Source of the DNA: Magicicada septendecula
Lineage: Eukaryota > Arthropoda > Insecta > Hemiptera > Cicadidae
Assembly (NCBI GenBank): GCA_034769895.1
Contig: JAWRYS010000712.1
Coordinates: forward strand, 223,121 to 287,120
Length of the DNA: 64,000 bases
Reading direction: 5' to 3'
Shown here: piece by piece, positions 43,147 through 54,569 of the stretch
Position numbering within the stretch: the first letter of the stretch is position 1
Layout of the letters: every line of letters starts with the position of its first letter
Notes under the pieces: model-generated
Told to the model about the DNA's origin: nothing
Seen by the model: only the letters and a program-made list of their open reading frames with translations
Database searches by the model: none
Made by a program: the position numbers and the translations under genes

Positions 43147-43160
43147 AGCAGAGTGGCGCA
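43147..43160 (-). promoter_or_regulatory. Primer-binding site candidate matching initiator tRNA-Met 5' end
   Basis: The plus strand reads AGCAGAGTGGCGCA, equal to nucleotides 1-14 of insect initiator tRNA-Met as I know it. It lies 4 bp from the 5' LTR border. A 5' fragment of that tRNA annealed to the element RNA would have its 3' end facing the LTR, the correct geometry for priming. There is no site complementary to a tRNA 3' CCA end here. Copia elements use an internal initiator-tRNA fragment, though a different part. Confidence 0.55.
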
Positions 43161-43164
43161 CTAT

Positions 43165-44737
43165 TGTAACGTCTTTTGGCCGCGTTACAAATCCAGGGAA
43201 CCCCTCGTAATTAAACTCCGTTAATTAGATGGGCTGCCTACGTTGTAACAGAATTGATCACAAATAATTAATGTAACAAATTACTTACTAACTGTGTAAG
43301 GAAACAATGGCAAGGTATACAATTGATTTAAGCACTCCTCATATGTGTGTAACAAGAAGACTTCTCTTTATTTAACATTTAAAAAACATACTGACAGATC
43401 CCATGACATTACTAATTCAATTATGAAGTTATTTGAAAGGTTTCTTTAAACTTTGAGATCAAACTTGATTTTATATAGCTATACCTCGGATCCGGGTCAA
43501 CTTTCTGTATTTCTGTAATTAAGACTTTTAATTATACTCATTTCATGATATTAGCTTGCAAGACTTTCTTTTATTCAACCATTGGAAGAATGGTATTATT
43601 GCTTGAATTATATTACTCTACATTAGCATATAAATTGTTACAACGTATGAAGTTAGAATAGTTACATGAAATTCTTAGATTTAATTTATAAGTCTTTACA
43701 AAGTTAATAGTTTCTGAAAAGTCTCTTTCAAGGTGTGTTGTGTAACAAATATTAGTAACCCTCGATAGACAGGCTATCGAGTCACCTTTGAATTGGTATG
43801 CAGAAGACTCGTCCTGGGGTATCCGTCTTGGGAAACAGGAACAGCTGCGTCGTCATCTCTGTCTGGTCTTCGCCCGTAAAGGGCTCCAAAGTTCGCAGGT
43901 TGAACCTTCTACGATGATACTTGTAGATTCTCGGATGTCCTGATCTGCATATTCTGTCACATGCAGTAGAGTTTGTGGCTTCTGATAGTTCACATCTCCG
44001 GGTATGACTTTGGAATTGTTGTTATTTGTTGAAGCACGAAGTCATCTTGTGTTACACTCCTTTTTTACGTTTCGATTTTTTTTTTTACTTTAAATTTCTT
44101 GTCTATTTACATGACTATATTAATTAACACATCCAGATGCTTTAAACAGCTACATCTGGTACACCATCTCAAGGTGAGACAAAATATAGTTAACATATTT
44201 TAAGCACACAGCTCCTACGTCCATACTGTACGAAGTCACCATTGCAAGAGAGAGAAATTCCGCTCCCTTCGCCTGGTACTGGGCAAAAGTTAGTGGGACA
44301 ATTTCCGCGCGAGAATATAGTTCCTAACTATATTTAAGTTAACATTTTTTTATTTATACAAACTATCCCTAAACAAATATACATAATTTAAATCAGTTGT
44401 TTTAGCGACTATTTATGTCTTCAGATTTTTTAATTATTAACATTAGTTTTTTTTTATCTTATTCTAACTCACACAAGACTCGGAAAGCATGTCGAGTCTG
44501 GAATCAACAGGACAGCGCCTGCTTACAAGCAAAGGGTTAAATACGATATTCATAACTCTTTACAATTTATCTTTTTATTAGAGTATCTTATAACTAATTA
44601 ATTACTGCTTCCTCTCATACTGATTACATACAGGTATTTTATATTAATACAGTGAGATTTAAATGGCTTAAGAGCTCGCAACCTTAATTTTTAGAAATTT
44701 TATTTTCTTGATTATTTCTTTTATTTAAATCGTCACA
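43165..44737 (-). repeat. Gypsy 5' LTR
   Basis: 1,573 bp, with the same terminal sequences as the 3' LTR. It carries the promoter in element sense; no core promoter element was pinned down by eye. Confidence 0.95.
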
Positions 44738-44741
44738 GTTC

Positions 44742-45120
44742 TTCATCAGACTTCTTGCGTCTTCATTTTATGAAATTTTGATTGCTTTTTTACTGTTTTA
44801 AATTAAAATTGAGTCGACTATGGTTTGGCTTATATAGGTCTTGAGCGTCAATAATGAACTAACAATTTTTAACGGAATAATAATAAATAACGTTCGGTTG
44901 TTATGGAAAACTGTCTGTCTTCTCATTGGCTGTATACATTTGTATCTATTGTTATGATATTTGAATTTTAATTCAAAATGACTAAATATCTTTTGATTAC
45001 TATTATTCTTCTGTCTTCTTATCTATGTATGAGATATTATCATAACTGTTTATATTTTCTTTCAAAGATCATTTTGACATCCCACAAAGCTGGGTTTGTT
45101 TATGTATTAAAGTTTTGACA
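44742..45120 (-). mobile_element. LTR A copy 1, part after the gypsy insertion
   Basis: Continues 35112 after the duplicated GTTC. It ends at GTTTTGACA, taken as the 5' border (TGTCAAAAC in minus sense) because the paralogous LTR B ends at the same point (GTTTTTACA, 46633). Confidence 0.8.
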
Positions 45121-45201
45121 ATAATATTATTATATATATTGTAACGAATAAAACAGTGACGTCCTCGTCTTCGTTTAAGCCTCACGTTGTATGCGTCAAT
45201 C

Positions 45202-46633
45202 TGTAACGAAGAGTTCTGGTCGTATCTGTAAAATGTACACCAATTTTGTATGCGTATTGAATGTTAGTGCATTCGTCTCGCATTGGGTCGTTACATCAAT
45301 GTTCGCGGCTAACGATGTCCGTAGCGTTGCGGTAATCACCAGTATAACACGGCAGTAACCTTACCTGTTTACTTATAGGGGTGTGTTAATCCCGGGTGGC
45401 GCCAAATCGTTTATTAAAACAATTAAAACTATTGTATAATGAGTTGTCAGCGGTGACGGTCGGGCGTTCAAATAATTCCCGCGCGTACGGCCGTCTGAAT
45501 TGTCGATACTGCTGTGCGAATGACGACTGCTTCGCTGCTCATCAAATCTATTCTTCATAAATAAACACAAGTAATGTATACACTCCCTATGAAATAATGA
45601 CAACGGTTACTCCCTGTACTAGTTATTTTTTAATGGGTGATAATTAAAATATTCAATTTGACAATTGTTTTATAATAAATCTGCACCGACTTTTTACATG
45701 AAACACTTCTTCTCAAGGTTGACGAATCGATCAGCATCAGTATGGCTGTGTAACGTTTTGTTATTACAATTAGATTCGTTCCAAAATCGTGGGATTCTTG
45801 TGATTATGAGCTAAAGAATTCCTATGGTTACAATAAAAATATTTTACCTTATTCTAAGTGTACATAAATAATAAAGTGTGATGTTACAATCTGTTCTGTA
45901 GTGTCGTTAAATGTGTTTTGAAAGATCGTGTTTAAATGATTGGTTATATTTTACGTTAACAAATTTTCAGTGAGTTTTATTTTACTTAAATAATCTGTGA
46001 AAGAGAAATATTCTGTTTATAGTGAGATAAATTTACCTTTAGTAAAATTTAGAGTGATTAGGTTTTTGGAAATAGGTAATTTAATTGTACTTAACACCTC
46101 AGCATGACTTGGTGTCTATGTTCATTTGATCGGGTAGGATTTGGCTGCAATAAGTTCTTTTTTCATTAATTTTTGGACTTCAATAGGTCGGGCGTCCTTC
46201 TCATAGAGTATCTGGTCATACTTTTCGGTTTAATTATCCTGGATCTTGAGTGGACTGCTATAAATGGGTCGTCTGCTTCTTATACCGTCATGGTTATGAA
46301 CCTTGATTACTGTTTTACATTATTTTATTAGAAAATCGTTCTTCCAAACATTGGCTTCTGTATGGCTTGACTGACGCTTCACTTCTGTAACGGTATTCAA
46401 CCGTAATTCTATCTTCAACTGTCGTTTCTATGGTAACTGAATGATTTTGATAGGCTGATTTTGAGATGATGTATTGTTATCAAAATTCTAATTCTTCGTA
46501 TATCTTCTGATTGCTGTTATTCCTCTATCTTCCTTCCTGGTTATTAAATATTGTCACTATAGTATTTATTTCCTTTCATAGATTATTTTGATACCCCACA
46601 AGTTTGGGTAATTTTAGATTTTATGTTTTTACA
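45202..46633 (-). mobile_element. LTR B copy 1
   Basis: About 1,432 bp, TGTAACGAAG to GTTTTTACA. It is a diverged homologue of LTR A: shared blocks include CCCGGGTGGCGCCAAAT, GAAATAA...CGGT...CTGTACTAGTTA and TTCTCA.GGTTG.CGAA. In minus sense it is followed by an AACGTGAGGC primer-site-like tail (45180-45200) and then by LTR A after 81 bp. No LTR B gag is present. Confidence 0.75.
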
Positions 46634-48394
46634 ATTATGTTAATACTTGTTAATTACATTTCTTTTTGTATACAAATGCACATTATAATATTTTGTTTTA
46701 CAAATGATTTACAATTTATTCTTGGTGAATCCTTCACCTCGGATTTGCTAATTTCTTTGTTAATTTGTTATAATTTGTAGTTGTTTGTTTCTGACAGTTA
46801 GGCATTTTCATAGGCCTAAGTAGCCATTATGGTATTTAACTTGTTTCATTTGAATTACATTTCATTTCAGCCTAATGGGCTTTATTTTGTTATTATAGTT
46901 GATTGTGTTGTGTTTTGAGTTTGTTTATGTGTTATTATTATGTCACTATTATTTTATAACATTTTTATTTATTTCCTTTGCCAATAATAACAAGGTGGCT
47001 ATTATTTACTACTTTTTTGATCTTATTTAAATATAACTTGTAGGCCTATGGTCTGTGTGATTCTTACAGCCATATCCAATTCATAAACTTGATTGAATAA
47101 TTATTTAACTAACTTATTATTTGCTAATCTTTGTTCACAATACATCTTATTTTATATTATTTTTTAGTGTGACAAACAACATCACTTTTATGAACTTATA
47201 ATGATCCCTTATAACATGGGTGTTTTTTGATTTGTTTCTAACTCCTTAACTTTTAAACAATCTTTACTCTCCCTCCATATTAACACTTTCAATTTACTCT
47301 TTCCTGGGATTCTCCCTTTTAACTATGATTACTTGCTTTTAAACTTATTAATTATATTTTTTGTTTTGTTTACTATGGTGACTATCACTTTCCAGTGTTC
47401 AATACCTCTTACTTTATAGTTTATACTTAATACTATTTTTCACAACATACTTACTCACTATTATTTTTCACTGTTAAACCTTTAGTGTTCTTTAGGATTT
47501 ATTAACTGTTAATGATTTTATCATTCACTATTTTTCACTATATTTCCATTCTTTATCTTACACTATTTTCATTCAATCATCACCATCACTTTTAAATTAT
47601 TTATAGTTAATTATAACTTAATTAGTGTACTTTCTTTATCACTACACTTTGGGGTTTTTACACTTTCATTTTACACTTCACCAATGTTTTTGTTTTTTAG
47701 GTGTTTCTGAATGGGTAATCCCTCTAATTATTATCTCACTATCGTACTATCTCTTTCATTACAATATTTCCTTAATACTATTAACAATTTTGTGTCCTTA
47801 CATTTCTATTCTTACATCTAATTCTAAATTGTGGGTTAGTGTGCTTTTTTATTATTTTTATCTTTAACATATTTGAATAGGGTTTCTTCCCTAGATTATG
47901 ATTGTCCATTAATGGATAAAGGCATTTACTTTTTCCTTTCTCATAGGTTAATTATTGGTCTTGGTTCCAATATTACTTTTGAGTGCATTATTTCTCCTTC
48001 TCCTATGCTTTATTACTTGTTTGTGTATCATTATTGGTTTTCATTTTTATCCTTCTTCATTTTCATTGTATTTGGTTAATACCTTGGTTTTTCCACCTTC
48101 TCCTTTGGGTTCATTTTAACATGTTACATTGAGTCATTTAATTCCATGAACTTGTTTCATTTTTGTTTAGTTTTGGTTTTTTCCCTTCTTCCTTTGGTTT
48201 GGTTAATCACTTTCTTCTCTTCTTTGGTTTTATTCTCGTTTGTTTTTTGTGGTTCCCTTCTTCTTTTGTTTCCTTTTGTTGGGTCAATCACTTGGGTTAG
48301 GTCATGTCGTCATTTGTCGAGTCATAGTTTTTATATTTTATTCAAATTAATCATTTTATTTAACATGAAGTATTATTTTAGATTCAATATTATC
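46634..48394. other. T-rich spacer of array copy 1
   Basis: Pyrimidine- and T-rich on the plus strand, with words such as TAGGCCTAAGTAGCC and CAGCCTAATGGGC. No coding sequence: hydrophobic open frames at 47.6-48.4 kb are translations of T-rich DNA that recur in copy 2 simply because the DNA is duplicated. Confidence 0.6.
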
Positions 48395-49190
48395 TTGTGT
48401 GGTGAGGGCTTTTAAATGTTCTGAAAATCTGGAGGAAAAAGATCTTCCCGTCTGGCCGATGTAGAATTGGTGACAATCATTACAATTTAATTTATATACC
48501 CCTGTTTTGCTATATGTGTCTGTGTCTTTGTTAGTATTATTTATGTGTTTCCTAATGGTGTTGTTAGTTCTGTAGGCTACTTTATAATTATGTTTTCTAA
48601 ATGTGTTTGCAATTTTGTGCGTATTGGAATTGTAGTATGTAAGTGTTATGTATTTACTGGGTTGTGTGCTGTTGGTCTGATGTGTTTTACTTTTTGTGTT
48701 TAGGATGCGTTTGTATAGTTTATTTCTTAATTCGGGGTTGTATCCATTTTTGACTGCTATATATTTCATTGTGTTTAATTCTTCTTGGTAGTCATGTGTG
48801 TTTAGGGGTGTTGAAGTGAGCCTATGGAGCATGTAGTTGAAAGCTGCATGTTTGTGTTGAGTTGGGTGGTTGGATGAGTTATGTATGACCATGTCTGATG
48901 TGGTGGGTTTCCTGTATACTTTGTATGTGTGTGTGTTGTTTGTTTTGGTGATTGTAAGGTCTAAGAAGTTTATGCTATTATTTAGTTCTATTTCAAGCGT
49001 GAATTTTAATTTATGGTGTATAGTGTTAATACATTTGTGGAAATTTTCTATTTGTCTTTTGTTGCCGTTGTATAGGAGTAAAATGTCATCAACATACCTG
49101 TGCCAATATATTATTTTATCAGTGTATTTGTTATTGTTCAGTATGTGTTCCTGCTCTATGGTGCGTATAAATATCAGGCCAAATAATTGG
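48356..49190 (-). pseudogene. PLE RT/GIY-YIG fragment, array copy 2 (3' end deleted)
   Basis: It has the same junction, YVDD and GIY-YIG motifs as copy 1. After SEHLKALTT the frame runs into spacer sequence and ends 13 residues later: about 96 residues of the nuclease C-terminus, the stop and the hammerhead terminus are missing. The missing part corresponds to 56337-56787 in the next junction. The Arg and His of the nuclease core are retained. Confidence 0.85.
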
Positions 49191-49500
49191 CAACGTGGGT
49201 ATTGGTAGTTTGCAGTTAGATTGGATTCGTTCTAGTTCAGTCTGGTTTATTAGGGAGATGTTTGACCCTGTGTCTATCATCATGATGGTTATCGATCCAT
49301 TTACTGTGGCCTTTATGTGAACTATTTCATGGTTGATTCTTGGCAGCTGGTTGTCCTCTTCTTCCAGGAGTTCTTCTCTTATGTTTTTTAGATAATTATT
49401 TGAGACAATAGTTATAATTTTATGATGGTTTCATCGCGTCATTTGTCTTAGTAACCCAAGTGATTGGTCATGTGAAGGGCGTTCCTTGGTTCTCACTAAC
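49190..49500 (-). pseudogene. Retropepsin of family A, copy 2, with nonsense codon
   Basis: IDTGSNISLIN is preserved. A TGA replaces an Arg codon (CGA to TGA) near 49434, upstream of the catalytic motif, so the protease is cut off. Frame and slippery site (49508-49514) are otherwise as in copy 1. Confidence 0.75.
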
Positions 49501-50029
49501 CTTGTTAGTTTAAATCTTGTGGTCCGGTGTTGGCACGATTATCTGACTGGGTTGTCGCTGGTTCATTTACGAGTTCTGGTCAAATAATCATGTTGTTTCC
49601 TGACGCTTCAGTGGTCCTATTTCCTTGAAATTGATCATTGCTTGAGATTGATGCATTATACCAGGAGTTTGCCGGTGTATTCGGGCAGTACCTCCTCTGG
49701 TTTGGCTCACACCTTCCATTAATAAAGTTGACCTGTCGCCAATCATCTCTGGTTCGGTTATTCCCATTTCCCTTATTGTACTGATAATTCGGGTTGTAAT
49801 TGTTACTGTGGTAATTAATTTGGGTGGCCGTTAGGACGTTGGTTTGGTCCATTTCCTCGGTAATTATTATTATTTTGATTGGTTCCGTTATATGGTGGAT
49901 TACCCTGATTGTAATTTGGGTGGTTGCCCCTATATTGATTGTTGTTATTATTCCAGTTTGGGTCACCTTGGTTGTTATTCTGGGGGTTGTTATTTGATGG
50001 GTTGTAACTCGGTGGGTTACGGTTCTCAT
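49496..50029 (-). pseudogene. Linker frame between gag and protease, copy 2
   Basis: Same as copy 1, but a TGA at about 49580-49582 (CGA to TGA) ends the frame after SGNNMII. The remaining residues still read in frame down to the heptamer at 49508. Confidence 0.6.
49508..49514 (-). promoter_or_regulatory. -1 frameshift heptamer T TTA AAC, copy 2
   Basis: Identical arrangement to copy 1 (heptamer directly followed by TAA). Confidence 0.7.
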
Positions 50030-51521
50030 TCCACCGGTTGTATTTCATATTGACCATCCTGTTGCGCTTATATTGACCATCATTCTCATGATCTTTGAGT
50101 AGGCTTGCCATACCTTGGATGGTTTTAATTTGGCCTTGTCTCCTGGCCTTTTGAACGGCATCCTCATAGTGGTACCCCAGTTGTATTACCAATGATTCCT
50201 CCGGTATTCTTGGTTCCAGATTTCTAGCTAAGCACACCTTGCCCAGAAAGTATGATGTTAGGGTGTGTCCCACTTCCGGTTCATATCTTCCATTACTGAT
50301 ATCGTTCCGCACCACGTTCTGGGTCGACTCTGACCAATACTTGTCGTGGAACTGTGTCTTAAAATCCTCCGTGTTGTTTATTTCCGGTCTTGTCGCCGTC
50401 CACCAATTGTCATGGGTGTCTCGGAACATCTTCTCATCAATTAGGCTGCGCACCGTTGTCCATCGAGTTTCTCTGTTCTTTTCTATCATTTCCTTGACTC
50501 TTTTGAGGAATTCCATTGGGTTGCGCCAATAGCTTCGGAAATTTATTAGCTCCCGGTTCTCGCTGGTTATTATGTGGGTGTTGTGACAGGGTTTGTCTCT
50601 CAGCGCATCTAGCTCTTCCTGCATTTGTCTTTCTCGTTGATTGAGCCCCTGGACCTTCTCTTTGTTTTCCTTGATCTGCCCGTCTACTTGGTTGAGGTTG
50701 GTATATACTCTTTTCACCCTTTCACTTACATCGGTTTGTATTTCCTGGTGCATCTCCTCCAGCTTTTTGAGCACCTCCTGTTTATTTCTTGTGCATTCTA
50801 TTGTTGTAATTTGTTGAAGTTCCTCAATTCTATTTTTTCCTTCCTCCTCGACATCACTTATTTTGTTTATTAACTCTTCACGGACTTGTACTACTGCTTC
50901 ATTCGTCTCGGTGATGATTTCTTTTATTTCTTCCCAACATTCTACCAACTGTTGTCTTAACTCATCTTTGGTCTTCTCTCTATTTTCCCTCAATTGTCGT
51001 TGGAATGTTTCACTATTATTCTCTATCTTGTTGTTCAGTATATCCAGATCCTTCTTGATCTGTCTCTTTAACTCCTCACTCTTCTCTTCTAAGATCTCTT
51101 GGTTTCTCTTCAAGGTTTCATGGTTGCTCTCCATCTGATTATTCAGAGTTTCTATATCCTCCTTGAATTGTTTCTTTAATTCTTCACTGTTTCTGTCCAA
51201 TTTTTCATTTATTTTCTCCTCCTGTTTCTTGAAATTGTCATTAGTTTCTTCCTTATTTCTGTACAATTTTTCGTTCATACTATTCATTAGTTCCATTAAT
51301 TTTAGTAGGTTCGGGTCTCCTCTAACTTCTCCCTTGTCACCCACCTGTTGTTCCTTCTCCCTGTCTTGAATTGGGTTTTCTGGTTGGTCCGCTTGGGCAT
51401 CCTTTTCGATCAATTCCTCGATCATTTCCATTTCTTCGGCCGGTGTTGTTTCCTGTTCCTCCTTGTCGGTGTCTTCAGCCCTCTTCTTAGATTTTCCCCT
51501 GGTGATCATGGAGTGTTTCAT
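49815..51521 (-). CDS. Coiled-coil gag-like protein of family A, copy 2
   Basis: 568 codons, open throughout, same architecture as copy 1: acidic N-terminus, long coiled coil, gag capsid-like domain, Asn-rich tail. A handful of substitutions relative to copy 1, for example KVQGL for KIQGL and NFRSYW for NFQSYW, are shared with copy 3. This groups copies 2 and 3. Confidence 0.75.
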   Translation of the reverse strand: MKHSMITRGKSKKRAEDTDKEEQETTPAEEMEMIEELIEKDAQADQPENPIQDREKEQQVGDKGEVRGDPNLLKLMELMNSMNEKLYRNKEETNDNFKKQEEKINEKLDRNSEELKKQFKEDIETLNNQMESNHETLKRNQEILEEKSEELKRQIKKDLDILNNKIENNSETFQRQLRENREKTKDELRQQLVECWEEIKEIITETNEAVVQVREELINKISDVEEEGKNRIEELQQITTIECTRNKQEVLKKLEEMHQEIQTDVSERVKRVYTNLNQVDGQIKENKEKVQGLNQRERQMQEELDALRDKPCHNTHIITSENRELINFRSYWRNPMEFLKRVKEMIEKNRETRWTTVRSLIDEKMFRDTHDNWWTATRPEINNTEDFKTQFHDKYWSESTQNVVRNDISNGRYEPEVGHTLTSYFLGKVCLARNLEPRIPEESLVIQLGYHYEDAVQKARRQGQIKTIQGMASLLKDHENDGQYKRNRMVNMKYNRWNENRNPPSYNPSNNNPQNNNQGDPNWNNNNNQYRGNHPNYNQGNPPYNGTNQNNNNYRGNGPNQRPNGHPN

Positions 51522-51578
51522 AATTTCTCGTAACCGCCGCTAGTCTTTAATTCTAGCCACACTAGTTGGTCGCCAATT

Positions 51579-53056
51579 TGTAATGACCTAACTCTTATCG
51601 TGTCTGTAAAAATGAGTGTTTGTAATGTGCGTTCACCTCTCACGTTGTAGTCGTTACTTTACGTTTACTTACTTACTTTTTGTTATACTGACGATGTCCG
51701 TCGCGATCTCACGAATTACCAGTACAATATCTCGCGAGTGTGAACCTTACCTGTCCTTTAATATGTAATTGTAATTCCCGGGTGGCGCCAAATTGTTTAA
51801 ACAAAAACAATTAAAAAATATGAAAATCGAGCGGTCGTTCTAGACGGTATGGCTGATTCGAATTACCCTCACAATAGACGGGCTTATGAATCTCGCTAGT
51901 AGTTCGCCGTGTTGCCTACGTCTAATGCTTGCCGTCAATTTCGCTCGTCGCTAAAGTACACAAATCATATAATGCAATTTACCATGAAATAAAGAACGGT
52001 GGTTACAACTCTGTACTAGTTTATTAACTTGAAATTATCTGTTATTCAATAAAATACAAAATTATATATGGTGATTAAACAAAGTTGCTCCGGCAATAAA
52101 AAGACAATTATTCTCAGGTTGGCGAAAGCTGATTTAGAACAATTTTACTTCGACATGGCGCCGACAAATGTTTGTTTTCTATCGTTCGTTAAATCCGAGT
52201 TCTTTTGGTTACAAAAAATATTAATATGATTATAATAAAGTACACTACCTTACATTGATGGTACTTATATACTATTAGATTTAATTACAATTCGTTCCTG
52301 AAGTGTTAAAAAGTGTGTGTTAAGAGTTCGTAATTTATACCAAGGTTATTTTCTGGTTTCATACAAGTTTAGTTTTTTATTTTCAATTAATCCTTGAAAG
52401 AAATTTGATTATCAGTTCGTAGTGAGAGTTAATTGTGTTGTGAGAAAAATTTAATAAGAATTTATTCCATAATTTGGGTAATTCAGCAATACTTATTAAA
52501 TCTGTTGAATTAGGGTGAAGAGTTACTCAGTTCGAAATAGGTTGGGTCCTTTTGATCATCAATCTTCCATCATTTATGAATTTGAGTACTCCTGGCTTCT
52601 TTTTCGGATATGGTGGTTTAAATAATTAATTTATAAGTTAAAAATCTGGTCTATGGTCTCGGTTGAATGGACTAGTTCTTCATCAGACTTCTTGCGTCTT
52701 CATTTTATGAAATTTTGATTGCTTTTTACTGTTTTAAATTAAAATTGAGTCGACTATGGTTTGGCTTATATAGGTCTTGAGCGTCAATAATGAACTAACA
52801 ATTTTTAACGGAATAATAATAAATAACGTTCGGTTGTTATGGAAAACTGTCTGTCTTCTCATTGGCTGTATACATTTGTATCTATTGTTATGATATTTGA
52901 ATTTTAATTCAAAATGACTAAATATCTTTTGACTACTATTATTCTTCTGTCTTCTTATCTATGTATGAGATATTATAATAACTGTTTATATTTTCTTTCA
53001 AAGATCATTTTGACATCCCACAAAGCTGGGTTTGTTTATGTATTAAAGTTTTGACA
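51579..53056 (-). mobile_element. LTR A copy 2 (uninterrupted)
   Basis: 1,478 bp, TGTAATGACC to GTTTTGACA. It contains the empty gypsy target ACTAGTTCTTCATCAG near 52671. Confidence 0.85.
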
Positions 53057-53137
53057 ATAATATTATTATATATATTGTAACGAATAAAACAGTGACGTCC
53101 TCGTCTTCGTTTAAGCCTCACGTTGTATGCGTCAATC

Positions 53138-54569
53138 TGTAACGAAGAGTTCTGGTCGTATCTGTAAAATGTACACCAATTTTGTATGCGTATTGAATGT
53201 TAGTGCATTCGTCTCGCATTGGGTCGTTACATCAATGTTCGCGGCTAACGATGTCCGTAGCGTTGCGGTAATCACCAGTATACCACGGCAGTAACCTTAC
53301 CTGTTTACTTATAGGGGTGTGTTAATCCCGGGTGGCGCCAAATCGTTTATTAAAACAATTAAAACTATTGTATAATGAGTTGTCAGCGGTGACGGTCGGG
53401 CGTTCAAATAATTCCCGCGCGTACGGCCGTCTGAATTGTCGATACTGCTGTGCGAATGACGACTGGTTCGCTGCTCATCAAATCTATTCTTCATAAATAA
53501 ACACAAGTAATGTATACACTCCCTATGAAATAATGACAACGGTTACTCCCTGTACTAGTTATTTTTTAATGGGTGATAATTAAAATATTCAATTTGACAA
53601 TTGTTTTATAATAAATCTGCACCGACTTTTTACATGAAACACTTCTTCTCAAGGTTGACGAATCGATCAGCGTCAGTATGGCTGTGTAACGTTTTGTTAT
53701 TACAATTAGATTCGTTCCAAAATCGTGGGATTCTTGTGATTATGAGCTAAAGAATTCCTATGGTTACAATAAAAATATTTTACCTTATTCTAAGTGTACA
53801 TAAATAATAAAGTGTGATGTTACAATCTGTTCTGTAGTGTCGTTAAATGTGTTTTGAAAGTTCGTGTTTAAATGATTGGTTATATTTTACGTTAACAAAT
53901 TTTCAGTGAGTTTTATTTTACTTAAATAATCTGTGAAAGAGAAATATTCTGTTTATAGTGAGATAAATTTACCTTTAGTAAAATTTAGAGTGATTAGGTT
54001 TTTGGAAATAGGTAATTTAATTGTACTTAACACCTCAGCATGACTTGGTGTCTATGTTCATTTGATCGGGTAGGATTTGGCTGCAATAAGTTCTTTTTTC
54101 ATTAATTTTTGGACTTCAATAGGTCGGGCGTCCTTCTCATAGAGTATCTGGTCATACTTTTCGGTTTAATTATCCTGGATCTTGAGTGGACTGCTTTAAA
54201 TGGGTCGTCTGCTTCTTATACCGTCATGGTTATGAACCTTGATTACTGTTTTACATTATTTTATTAGAAAATCGTTCTTCCAAACATTGGCTTCTGTATG
54301 GCTTGACTGACGCTTCACTTCTGTAACGGTATTCAACCGTAATTCTATCTTCAACTGTCGTTTCTATGGTAACTGAATGATTTTGATAGGCTGATTTTGA
54401 GATGATGTATTGTTATCAAAATTCTAATTCTTCGTATATCTTCTGATTGCTGTTATTCCTCTATCTTCCTTCCTGGTTATTAAATATTGTCACTATAGTA
54501 TTTATTTCCTTTCATAGATTATTTTGATACCCCACAAGTTTGGGTAATTTTAGATTTTATGTTTTTACA
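53138..54569 (-). mobile_element. LTR B copy 2
   Basis: Collinear with 45202-46633 at an offset of 7,936 bp with few differences. An open frame of 76 codons inside it recurs in all copies but lies in LTR DNA and is not considered a gene. Confidence 0.8.

Larger units (their letters stand above)
35113..44737 (-). mobile_element. Ty3/gypsy LTR retrotransposon, 9.6 kb, nearly complete
   Basis: The LTRs at 35113-36705 and 43165-44737 are nearly identical. The target duplication is GTTC (35109-35112 and 44738-44741); the uninterrupted sequence is present at 52671-52690, which proves the insertion. Minus-strand order: 5' LTR, primer site, leader, ORF1, gag with CCHC, protease-RT, RNase H-integrase, polypurine tract, 3' LTR. 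The single clear lesion is a frame change between RT and RNase H at about 39132-39140. It is the youngest large element in the window. Confidence 0.95.
30421..48394 (-). mobile_element. Composite array, copy 1 (interrupted by a gypsy element)
   Basis: In the plus direction the order is: PLE 3' part (30421-31620), retropepsin and gag (31565-33955), LTR A (34013-35112 and 44742-45120, split by the gypsy insertion), LTR B (45202-46633), T-rich spacer to 48394. Removing the gypsy element and one 4-bp target copy (9,629 bp) makes the spacing to copy 2 equal to 7.94 kb for gag, LTRs and spacer alike, proving a tandem duplication older than the gypsy insertion. The first 410 bp (30421-30830) differ more from copy 3 than the rest does. 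Confidence 0.85.

Noticed and set aside
43147..43160. Possible tRNA gene (initiator Met 5' end)
   Set aside because: Only 14 nt match; no anticodon or T arm follows. Interpreted as a primer site.
45373..45603. 76-codon frame on the minus strand, repeated at 53309 and 61696
   Set aside because: It lies inside LTR B and recurs only because the LTR is duplicated; no protein-like features.
47625..48415. Membrane-protein-like frames on the plus strand, repeated at 55561-56384
   Set aside because: Conserved between copies through tandem duplication of the DNA; composition is simple T-rich translation.
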